This document shows positions 46,736 to 55,269 of a DNA stretch of 64,000 nucleotides, one piece after another (positions within the stretch are counted from its first letter, which is position 1; each line of letters opens with the position of its first letter). This DNA is from Arachis hypogaea (lineage: Eukaryota > Streptophyta > Magnoliopsida > Fabales > Fabaceae), in assembly GCF_003086295.3 (NCBI RefSeq), contig NC_092040.1, forward strand, positions 63,281,559 through 63,345,558, written 5' to 3'. Below the pieces are notes generated by a model that was given only the letters and a program-made list of their open reading frames with translations, had not been told where the DNA came from and ran no database searches. The position numbers were made by a program, and so were the translations under genes.

Positions 46736-48432
46736 TGATGAGCGGATAATTTGTACGCTTTTTGGCATTGTTTTTAGTATGTTTTTAGTATGATCTAGTT
46801 AGTTTTTAGTATATTTTTATTAGCTTTTAGTTAAAATTCACTTTTCTGGACTTTACTATGAGTTTGTGTGTTTTTCTGTGATTTCAGGTATTTTCTGGCT
46901 GAAATTGAGGGACCTGAGCAAAAATCTGATTCAGAGACCAAAAAGGACTGCAGATGCTGTTGGATTCTGACCTCCCTACACTCGAAGTGGATTTTCTGGA
47001 GCTACAGAAGCCCAATTGGCGCGCTCTCAACGGCGTTGGAAAGTAGACATCCTGGGCTTTCCAGCAATATATGATAGTCCATACTTTGCCCAAGATTTGA
47101 TGGCCCAAACCGGCGTTCAAAGTCACCCTCAGGAATTCCAGCGTTAAACGCCGGAACTGGCACCAAAATGGGAGTTAAACGCCCAAACTGGCACTAAAGC
47201 TGGCGTTCAACTCCAAGAAGAGTCTCTACACGAAAATGCTTCACTGCTCAGCCCAAACACACACCAAGTGGGCCCGGAAGTGGATTTTTATGTCATTTAC
47301 TCATCTCTGTACACCTTAGGCTACTAGTTCTCTATAAGTAGGACCTTTTACTATTGTATTTGTAGACTTTGGTAGCTATCTTCATTTTTATGCTATCTTA
47401 GATCACTGGGAGGCTGGTCTCACGGCCATGCGTAGACCTTGTTCTTATGTATTTTCAACGGTGGAGTTTCTACACACCATAGATTAAGGTGTGGAGCTCT
47501 GCTGTACCTCGAGTATTAATGCAATTACTATTGTTCTTCCATTCAATTCCGCTTGTTCTTGTTCTAAGATATCACTTGTTCTTCAACTTGATGAATGTGA
47601 TGATCCGTGACACTCATCATCATTCTCACCTATGAACGTGTGACTGACAACCACCTCCGTTCTACCTTCGATTGGGTGAATATCTCATGGATTCCTGATT
47701 GCACGATGCATGGTTGATTGCCTGACAACCGAGCCAACCATTCCGTGAGATCAGAGTCTTCGTGGTATAGGCTATAACTGATGGCGGCATTCAAGAGAAT
47801 CCGGAAGGTCTAACCTTGTCTGTGGTATTCTGAGTAGGATTCAATGATTGAATGACTGTGACGTGCTTCAAACTCCTAGCAGGCGGGGCGTTAGTGACAG
47901 ACGCAAAAGAATCGCTGGATTCTATTCCGGCCTGACCGAGAACCGACAGATGATTAGCCATGCTGTGACAGAGCATAGGAACATTTTCACTGAGAGGATG
48001 GGAGGTAGCCACTGACAACGGTGAAACCCTTGCATAAGCTTGCCATGGAAAGGAGTAAGAAGGATTGGATGAAGACAGTAGGAAAGCAGAGAGACGGAAG
48101 GGAAGGCATCTTCATGCGCTTATCTGAAGTTCCCACCAATGAATTACATAAGTATCTCTATCTTTATCTTTATGTTTTTATGCGTTCATCACCATATCCA
48201 TCTGAGTTTGCCTGACTAAGATTTACAAGATGACCATAGCTTGCTTCATACTAACAATCTCCGTGGGATCGACCCTTACTCGCGTAAGGTTTATTACTTG
48301 GACGACCCAGTGCACTTGCTGGTTAGTTGTGCGAAGTTGTGTAATGCCATGGTATTGAACACCAAGTTTTTGGGGTTCATGACCGGGGATTATGAGAGTT
48401 GTGAAAAGTATTGTTCACAATTTCGCGCACCA
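46736..48432 (+). repeat. 5' LTR of element C
   Basis: 1697 bp, TGATGAGCGG ... GCGCACCA. Four GGCGTT(T)AACGCC-type words lie at 47112-47215, a TATA-like box (TATAAGTA) at 47333, and a primer-site relic near 48362-48391. Confidence 0.95.
47333..47340 (+). promoter_or_regulatory. TATA-like box in the 5' LTR of element C
   Basis: TATAAGTA in the context GTTCTCTATAAGTAGGACC, about 600 bp into the LTR and 120 bp after the palindromic words. The 3' LTR has the same box at 55867. Confidence 0.6.
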
Positions 48433-48438
48433 AATTTT

Positions 48439-48456
48439 TGGCGCCGTTGCCGGGGA
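48439..48456 (+). other. primer-binding site 1 of element C
   Basis: TGGCGCCGTTGCCGGGGA, a perfect 18-base complement of the plant tRNA-Asp 3' end, 6 bp inside the LTR. Confidence 0.92.
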
Positions 48457-48527
48457 TTGTTCAAGTTTTGAGCAAGCTTTTGGTCCGGTAACATCAGTGC
48501 CAAGATCCGGCAACAGCACCAAGTTTT

Positions 48528-48545
48528 TGGCGCCGTTGCCGGGGA
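48528..48545 (+). other. second, identical primer-binding site of element C
   Basis: The same 18 bases, with the same left context (AAGTTTTTGG) and right context (ATTGTTCA), 89 bp downstream of site 1. Between them is a scrambled copy (TCCGGCAACAGCACCAAG). Confidence 0.92.
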
Positions 48546-50142
48546 TTGTTCAGTTTGGACAACTGAAGGTTCATCTTGTTGCTTAGATTAGGTATTTTTT
48601 TTCTTCAGAATTCTTGAAGATGAATTCTAGAGTTTCATGATGATTTGTTGAAATCTGGCTGGCTGAGAAGCCATGTCTAATCTCATTGGACCGAGGTTTC
48701 AACTTATCATCACAAGAGCTTGTTGATTTTTATCAATCTTGCTTTTGGAGCAGTGATCTGCTAAGGCTTGGCTGGCCATTGGCCATGTCTAGTGTTTTGG
48801 ACCGAAGCTTTCTTTGAAAGCTTGGCTGGCTGTGAAGCCATGTCTAATTCCTGGACCGGAGTCTTAGACTAGCATTGCACTGATTCCTGGAATTCTCATT
48901 AAGAATTTTGATATCTTTTTCCATTTAATTTTCGAAAAACACAAAAAAATCAAAAAATCAAAAAATCCAAAAATTTCTTGTTTAAGTCTAGTGTCTCATC
49001 TTAAGTTTGGTGTCAATTGCATGCATTCATTCATGTGTCTTAAGAATCTTCAAGTAATTCTTGATGATTTTCGTGCTCTGATCTTTAAATTCAATTGACT
49101 TGAGTGTTTTATGTGTCTCATATGCATTTTCATTAGTGTCAATAGTATACAAACTGCTAAGTTTGGTGTCTTGCATGCATTGTTATTTGATTTTAGTTGC
49201 ATTTTGATTATTAAAAAAAATCCAAAAATGTTTTTTATTTGTGTCTTCTCAAGTCAATAATACAGAGAATTGAAGATTCAGAACATACAGCAGAGGAATT
49301 GCACAGAAAAAGCTGGGCGTTCAAAACGCCCAGTGAAGAAGGACAGACTGGCATTTAAACGCCAGCCAGGGTACCTGGTTGGGCGTTTAACGCCCAAAAA
49401 GGTAGTGTTTTGGGCGTTAAACGCCAGAATGTGCACCATTCTGGGCGTTTAACGCCAGGATGGCACAAGAGGGAAGATTCTGTTTTTTAATGCAATTTTT
49501 TTTTCAGGTTTTCAAAGTTTTTCAAAATCAAATCTTTTTCAAATCAATTTTTCAATCAAAATCTTTTTCAAAATCTATTTCTTTCCATTTTCAAAGATAC
49601 TTGCTACCAATTAATGATTTGATTCAACATTTCAAGTATGTTGCCTTTTCTGTTGAGAGAGGTTTAATGTTTGAATCATATCTGTTCTTGTTAGCCAAGT
49701 TTTTAATTTTCAAAATCAAATCTTTTTAAAATGTTTTTCAAATCATATCTTCTCAATCACATCTTTTTAAAACTAATCATATCTTCTTAACCACATCTTT
49801 TTCAAAATAGTTTTCAATCAAATCTTTTTAATTTCTAATTTCAAAATCTTTTTCAAAAATCACTTGATCTCTTTCCCACTCTTGGTTTTCGAAAATTAAT
49901 TAGTGTTTTTCAAAATGTTTTCAAAATTTCTTACTTAATTTTCGAAAACCACTTCCCTCCTTCTCACATCCTTCTATTTATGGACTAACACTATTCCTCA
50001 ATGCAAAATTCGAACTCCATCTTCTTTGATAAGTTCGAATTTTCTACTTCTGTCTTCTACTCTTCTTTTCCTCTGACACCTAAAGGAGTCTCTATACTGT
50101 GACATAGAGGATTCCACATTTCCCTGTTCTCTTCTCTTTCTT
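48546..50142 (+). other. long leader of element C
   Basis: About 1.6 kb without a coding ORF. It contains the phrases 'ctggctggc(t/c)g' with 'agccatgtcta' repeated three times (48656-48850), two TAAGTTTGGTGT motifs, the palindromic-word array at 49313-49458, and a T-rich low-complexity stretch at 49490-49960 built from 'tttttcaaaatc'-like units. Confidence 0.7.
49313..49458 (+). repeat. five GGCGTTTAACGCC-type palindromic words in the leader of element C
   Basis: Words at about 49313, 49349, 49379, 49411 and 49441, for example CTGGGCGTTTAACGCCAG and TTGGGCGTTTAACGCCCAA. They are the same words as in the U3 of this element. Confidence 0.92.
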
Positions 50143-52482
50143 ATGAGCAGGAGCAGAGACAAAAGCATTCTTGTTGAGGCTGACCCTGAACTTGAAAGGA
50201 CCTTGAAGCGAAAGCTAAGAGAAGCTAAGGCACAACTCTCTGTAGAGGACCTGACCGAATTCTTCAAAGAAGAAGAACTCATGGCAGCCGAAAACAACAA
50301 CAATGCCAACAATGCAAGGAAGGTGCTGGGTGACTTTACTGCACCTACTCTCGACTTCTATGGGAGAAGCATCTCTATCCCTGCCATTGGAGCAAACAAC
50401 TTTGAGCTTAAGCCTCAATTAGTTTCTCTAATGCAACAGAATTGCAAGTTTCATGGACTTCCATTGGAAGATCCTCATCAGTTCTTAGCTGAATTCTTGC
50501 AAATCTGTGACACTGTCAAGACTAATGGGGTTGACCCTGAGGTCTACAGACTTATGCTATTCCCTTTTGCTGTAAGAGACAGAGCTAGAACATGGTTGGA
50601 CTCTCAACCTAAAGAAAGCCTGGACTCTTGGGAAAAGCTAGTCAATGCCTTCTTGGCAAAGTTCTTTCCACCTCAAAAATTGAGTAAGCTTAGAGTGGAA
50701 GTCCAAACTTTCAGACAGAAGGAAGGAGAATCCCTCTATGAAGCTTGGGAAAGATACAAACACTTAATCAGAAAGTGTCCCTCTGACATGCTTTTCGAAT
50801 GGAGCATCATAGGTATTTTCTATGATGGTCTCTCTGAACTGTCCAAGATGTCTTTGGATAGCTCTGCTGGAGGATCTCTTCATCTGAAGAAGACGCCTAC
50901 TGAAGCTCAAGAGTTAATTGAAATGGTTGCAAATAACCAATTCATGTACACTTCTGAAAGAAATCCTGTGAACAATGGGACTAGTCAGAAGAAAGGAGTT
51001 CTTGAGATTGACACTCTGAATGCCATATTGGCTCAGAACAAAATATTGACTCAACAAGTCAATATTATTTCTCAAAGTCTGTCTGGAATGCAAAATGCAC
51101 CAAGCAGTACTAAGGAAGCTTCATCTGAGGAAGAAGCTTATGATCCTGAGAACCCTTCAATGGAAGAGGTGAACTACATGGGAGAATCCTATGGAAACAC
51201 CTATAATCCTTCATGGAGAAATCATCCAAATTTTTCATGGAAGGATCAACAGAGACCTCAACAAGGTTTCAATAACAATAATGGTGGAAGAAACAGGTTT
51301 AGCAATAGCAAACCTTTTCCATCATCTTCTCAGCAACAGACAGAGAGTTCTAAGCAGAATACCTCTGACTTAGCAACCATGGTCTCTGATCTAATCAAAA
51401 CCACTCAAAGTTTCATGACTGAAACAAGGTCCTCCATTAGAAACTTGGAGGCACAAGTGGGACAGCTGAGCAAGAAAATTACTGAACTCCCTCCTAGTAC
51501 TCTTCCAAGCAATACAGAAGAAAATCCAAAAGGAGAGTGCAAGGCCATCAACATGGCCGAATTTTGGGAAGAAGAAGAGGCAGTGAACGCCACTGAGGAA
51601 GGCCTCACTGGATGTCCACTGACCTCCAATGAGTTCCCCAATGAGGAACCATGGGAATCTGAGGCTCAAAATGAGACCATAGAGATTCCATTGGACTTAC
51701 TTCTGCCATTCATGAGCTCTGATGAGTATTCTTCCTCTGAAGAGGATGCGTATGTCACTGAAGAGCAAGTTGCTAAATACCTTGGAGCAATCATGAAGCT
51801 AAATGACAAGTTATTTGGAAATGAGACTTGGGAGGGTGAACCCCCTTTGCTCACCAAAGAACTGGATGACTTGTCTAGGCAGAAACTACCTCAAAAGAGA
51901 CAAGATCCTGGGAAGTTTTCAATACCTTGTACCATAGGCACCATGACCTTCAAGAAGGCCTTGTGTGACTTAGGGTCAAGTGTAAACCTCATGCCTCTCT
52001 CTGTAATGGAGAAGCTAGGGATCTTTGAGGTGCAAGCTGCAAAAATCTCACTAGAGATGGCAGACAATTCAAGAAAACAAGCCTATGGACTTGTAGAGGA
52101 TGTTCTGGTAAAGGTTGAAGACCATTACATCCCTACTAATTTCATAGTCCTAGAGACTGGAAAGTGCATGGATGAATCCATCATCCTTGGCAGACCCTTC
52201 CTAGCCACAGCAAAGGCTGTGATTGATGTTGATAGAGGAGAGTTGATCATTCAAGTGAATGAAGAATCCTTGGTGTTTAAGGCTCAAGGATATCCCTCTG
52301 TCATCATGGAGAGGAAGCATGAAGAGCTTCTCTCAAAGCAGAGCCAAACAGAGCCCCCACAGTCAAACTCTAAGTTTGGTGTTGGGAGGCCACAACCAAA
52401 CTCTAAGTTTGGTGTTAAACCCCCACATTCAAACTCTAAGTTTGGTGTTGGGAGGTTCCAACATAGCTCTGAACATTTCTGA
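50143..52482 (+). CDS. gag-protease polyprotein of element C, 779 aa
   Basis: The start MSRSRDKSILVEADPELERT parallels the gag start of element B, which supports this ATG. The capsid-like region at about residues 90-270 has KFHGLPLEDPHQFLAEF, RARTWLDSQPKESLDSWEKL and ESLYEAWERYKHLIRKCP, typical of retrotransposon gag. An Asn/Gly-rich segment follows near 370-390, where a CCHC knuckle would be expected but none is present. The aspartic protease starts near residue 590 with the catalytic motif CDLGSSVNLMPLSVMEKL (Asp at 609) and ILGRPFLATAKAVID. The C-terminal tail is three copies of SNSKFGV or similar. Translation stops before any reverse transcriptase. Gag assembles the particle and the protease matures it. 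The ORF is intact. Confidence 0.88.
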   Translation: MSRSRDKSILVEADPELERTLKRKLREAKAQLSVEDLTEFFKEEELMAAENNNNANNARKVLGDFTAPTLDFYGRSISIPAIGANNFELKPQLVSLMQQNCKFHGLPLEDPHQFLAEFLQICDTVKTNGVDPEVYRLMLFPFAVRDRARTWLDSQPKESLDSWEKLVNAFLAKFFPPQKLSKLRVEVQTFRQKEGESLYEAWERYKHLIRKCPSDMLFEWSIIGIFYDGLSELSKMSLDSSAGGSLHLKKTPTEAQELIEMVANNQFMYTSERNPVNNGTSQKKGVLEIDTLNAILAQNKILTQQVNIISQSLSGMQNAPSSTKEASSEEEAYDPENPSMEEVNYMGESYGNTYNPSWRNHPNFSWKDQQRPQQGFNNNNGGRNRFSNSKPFPSSSQQQTESSKQNTSDLATMVSDLIKTTQSFMTETRSSIRNLEAQVGQLSKKITELPPSTLPSNTEENPKGECKAINMAEFWEEEEAVNATEEGLTGCPLTSNEFPNEEPWESEAQNETIEIPLDLLLPFMSSDEYSSSEEDAYVTEEQVAKYLGAIMKLNDKLFGNETWEGEPPLLTKELDDLSRQKLPQKRQDPGKFSIPCTIGTMTFKKALCDLGSSVNLMPLSVMEKLGIFEVQAAKISLEMADNSRKQAYGLVEDVLVKVEDHYIPTNFIVLETGKCMDESIILGRPFLATAKAVIDVDRGELIIQVNEESLVFKAQGYPSVIMERKHEELLSKQSQTEPPQSNSKFGVGRPQPNSKFGVKPPHSNSKFGVGRFQHSSEHF

Positions 52483-52687
52483 GGCTCCATGAGAGTCCTC
52501 TGTCAAGCTACTGACATTAAAGAAGCGCTTGTTGGGAGGCAACCCAATGTTATATTTTATCTATTTCCTTTGTCATTTTTTTTTGTAGGTTGATGATCAT
52601 GAGAAGTCACAAAATCAATGAAAAAAAAGCAAAAACAGAATAAAAAAAAAACAGGAAGAAAAACAGCACACCCTGGAGGACGCACCT

Positions 52688-52860
52688 ACTGGCGTTTAAA
52701 CGCCAGTGAGGTTAGCTGTTGGGCGTTTAACGCCCAGTCTGGCACCATTCTGGGCGTTTAACGCCAGAAAGGGGCACCAGACTGGCGTTAAACGCCGGAA
52801 AGGGGCAAGAAGCTGGCGTTAAACGCCAGAAATGGGCACCAGCCCGGCGTTTAACGCCAG
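52688..52860 (+). repeat. six GGCGTTTAACGCC-type words between gag and ORF2 of element C
   Basis: Words such as CTGGCGTTTAAACGCCAG, TGGGCGTTTAACGCCCAG and CCGGCGTTTAACGCCAG, about 25-30 bp apart, joined by 'gggcacca(g/t)' linkers. The equivalent array in element D is at 62666-62837. Confidence 0.92.
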
Positions 52861-52899
52861 AAAAGGCTAAAAACGTGTTTTTGCTTGCCATTTGGTGCA

Positions 52900-53362
52900 G
52901 GGATGACTTTTCCTTGACACCTCAGGATCTGTGGACCCCACAGGATCCCCACCTACCCTACCACTCTCTCTCTCTTCTTCACCCATTCACCAATCACCTC
53001 AACACCTCTTCCCCAAAAACCCTTCACCTATCAAATCCCATCTTTCTCTTCACCACTCACATCCATCCTTCATAAAACCCCACCTACCCCACCATTCAAA
53101 TTCAAACCACTTTCCCACCCAAACCCACCCATACATGACCGAACCCTCCCTTCCCCCTCTCCAATATATACCCTCCTTCACTCCTTCATTTTCACACAAC
53201 AAACACATCACTTCTCCCCTTCTTGGCCGAAAACAAACGCCATTCCCTCTCCCCTCATTTCTTCTTCTCCTACTCTCTTCTTTCTTCTTTTGCTCGAGGA
53301 CGAGCAAACATTTTAAGTTTGGTGTGGTAAACGCATTGCTTTTTGTTTTTCCATAACCATTT
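52900..53362 (+). promoter_or_regulatory. pyrimidine-rich, G-poor region with TATA-like box before ORF2 of element C
   Basis: A 400-bp stretch dominated by C, T and A. It contains CCAATATATACCCTCC (TATATA at about 53165), followed by a CT-rich patch and an ACA-rich stretch (TTCACACAACAAACACATC). This is the look of a plant core promoter and 5' UTR. It lies about 300 bp downstream of the palindromic array and about 200 bp before the ORF2 ATG. Promoter function is inferred. Confidence 0.45.
53289..53325 (+). other. AGGA-loop hairpin and TTTAAGTTTGGTGT upstream of ORF2 (element C)
   Basis: TTTGCTCG-AGGA-CGAGCAAA, an 8-bp perfect stem, then CAT, then TTTAAGTTTGGTGTGG. Compared with the copy at 55232 one stem pair is changed on both sides (T-A to C-G), which keeps pairing. 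Confidence 0.85.
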
Positions 53363-54367
53363 ATGGCATCCAAGGCCGGAGAAACCTCTAGAAAGAGGAA
53401 AAGGAAGGCAAAAGCTTCCACCTCCGAGTCATGGGAGATGGAGAGATTCATCTCAAGGGTGCATCAAGACCACTTCTATGAAGTTGTGGCCTTGAAGAAG
53501 GTGATCCCCGAGGTCCCTTTTTCACTCAAAAAGGGTGAATATCCGGAGATCCGACATGAGATCCGAAGAAGAGGTTGGGAAGTTCTTACCAACCCCATTC
53601 AACAAGTCAGAATCTTGATGGTTCAAGAGTTCTATGCCAATGCATGGATCACCAAGAACCATGATCAAAGTGTGAACCCGGATCCAGAGAATTATCTTAC
53701 TATGGTTCGGGAGAAATACTTGGATTTTAGTCCGGAAAGTGTAAGGTTGGCATTCAATTTGCCCATGATACAAGGAGATGAGCACCCTTACACTAGAAGG
53801 GTCAACTTTGATCAAAGGTTGGACCAAGTCCTCATAATCATATGTGAAGAGGGCGCCCAATGGAAGAGAGATTCAAGAGGGAAGCCGGTTCAATTGAGAA
53901 GGCATGACCTCAAACCCGTGGCTAGAGGATGGTTAGAGTTTATACAACGCTCAATCATTCCCACTAGCAACTGGTCTAAAGTTACCATAGACCGGGCTAT
54001 CATGATCCATAGCATCATGATTGGAGAAGAAATAGAAGTTCATGAGGTTATAGCCCAAGAACTCTATAAGGTGGCGGACAAGTCCTCTACCTTGGCAAGG
54101 TTAGCCTTTCCTCATCTCATTTGTCACCTCTGTTATTCGGTTGGAGTTGACATAGAGGGAGACATCCCTATTGATGAGGACAAGCCCATCACTAAGAAGA
54201 GGATGGAGCACACAAGAGACCCCGCTCATCATGAGATCCCTGAGATTTCTCAAGGGATGCACTTTCCTCCACAAAACTATTGGGAGCAACAAAGACAAGG
54301 AAGAGACATTGAGGAGCTCAAGCACTCCATAGGATCTTCAAGAGGAAGAAAGAGCCGCCATCACTAA
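53363..54367 (+). CDS. ORF2 of element C, plant retrotransposon third-ORF protein, 334 aa
   Basis: The basic N-terminus (SRKRKRKAKAS, residues 9-19) looks like a nuclear localisation signal. The body has FYEVVALKKVIPEVPF, MVQEFYANAWITKN, YLDFSPESVRLAFNLPMI, GWLEFIQRSIIPTSNWSK and AFPHLICHLCYSVGVDIEGD. The tail is charged, with SIGSSRGRKSRHH at the end. There is no signal peptide or membrane helix. The family ('putative plant transposon protein', PF20167 from memory) occupies the third-ORF position in many Athila-like elements. The homologue in D (374 aa) has 40 more residues between NYWEQ and QRQGRDIEEL; C lost them between 8-bp direct repeats. The function is unknown, but conservation in a non-autonomous element suggests a role in its life cycle. 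Confidence 0.75.
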   Translation: MASKAGETSRKRKRKAKASTSESWEMERFISRVHQDHFYEVVALKKVIPEVPFSLKKGEYPEIRHEIRRRGWEVLTNPIQQVRILMVQEFYANAWITKNHDQSVNPDPENYLTMVREKYLDFSPESVRLAFNLPMIQGDEHPYTRRVNFDQRLDQVLIIICEEGAQWKRDSRGKPVQLRRHDLKPVARGWLEFIQRSIIPTSNWSKVTIDRAIMIHSIMIGEEIEVHEVIAQELYKVADKSSTLARLAFPHLICHLCYSVGVDIEGDIPIDEDKPITKKRMEHTRDPAHHEIPEISQGMHFPPQNYWEQQRQGRDIEELKHSIGSSRGRKSRHH

Positions 54368-55231
54368 GGTGGACCCGTTCCTTGATTTCCTTGTTCTTTA
54401 TTCTTCTGTTTTTCGAATTTTATGCTTATGTTTATCTATGTTTGTATCTTGTGATCATTAGTGTCTTAGTGTCTATGCCTTAAAGTTATGAATGTCCTAT
54501 GAATCCATCACCTTTCTTGAATAAAAACGTGCTTAATTGAAAAGGAAAGAATTGCATGAATTCTGAATTTTATAATAGTTTAATTATTTTGATGTGGTGG
54601 CAATGTTTTTGTTTTCTGAATGTATGCTTAAACAGTGCATATGTATCTTGAATTTGTGGTTCATGAATGTTGGCTCTTGAAAGAATGATGAAAAAGGAGA
54701 CATGTTACTGAGGATCTGAAAAATCATTAAAATGATTCTTGAAGCAAGAAAAAGCATTTCTATTCAAAAAAAAAAATTTCGAAAAAAAAAGAAAACGAAA
54801 AAAAAGGGGGAAAAAAGAAATAAAATTGTGATCCAAGGCAAAAAGAGTGTGCTTAAGAACCCTGGACACCTCTAGTTGGGGACTCTAGCAAAGCTGAGTC
54901 ACAATCTGAAAAGGTTCACCCAATTATGTGTCTGTGGCATGTATGTATCCGGTGGTAATACTGGAAGACAAAGTGCTTTGGGCCACAGCCAAGACTCAAT
55001 AAGTAGCTATGTTCAAGAATCATCATACTTAACTAGGAGAATCAATGACACTATCTGGATTCTGAGTTCCTAAAGAAGCCAACCATTCTGAATTTCAAAG
55101 GATAGAGTGAGATGCCAAAACTGTTCAGAGGCAAAAAGCTAAAAGCCCCGCTCATCTAATTAATACTGATCTTCATAGATGTTTTTGGAATTCATTGCAT
55201 ATTCTCTTCTTTTTATCTTATTTGATTTTCA
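54368..55231 (+). other. 3' non-coding region of element C
   Basis: No gene. It contains a poly-A-rich, 'cgaaaaaaaa'-type low-complexity run at 54763-54825. The corresponding region of element D (60271-61129, opposite strand) is well conserved outside this run. Confidence 0.6.
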
Positions 55232-55269
55232 GTTGCTTGAGGACAAGCAACAATTTAAGTTTGGTGTTG
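55232..55269 (+). other. AGGA-loop hairpin and priming tract before the 3' LTR of element C
   Basis: GTTGCTTG-AGGA-CAAGCAAC, an 8-bp perfect stem, then AAT, then TTAAGTTTGGTGTTG directly joined to the LTR start TGATGAGC. The tract is only partly purine (GTTTGGTGTTG), which is unusual for a plus-strand primer site. Confidence 0.85.

Noticed and set aside
46868..47126. Short open frames in the LTRs of C (also 55402-55660) and F (23216-23434)
   Set aside because: They recur because the LTRs are repeated. There is no start context, domain or continuity.
49313..49458. Regularly spaced short repeats, considered as a CRISPR-like array
   Set aside because: The words are palindromic and imperfect, spacers are of unequal length and partly repeated, and the setting is a plant retrotransposon.
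52931..53356. 141-aa plus-strand frame before ORF2 of element C
   Set aside because: Pro/Ser/His-rich product of a pyrimidine-rich non-coding tract. It is not conserved as protein in element D, which has an internal deletion there.
53363..54367. Calling ORF2 an envelope gene
   Set aside because: No signal peptide, membrane helix or fusion-like segment is visible; the protein is basic and helical.
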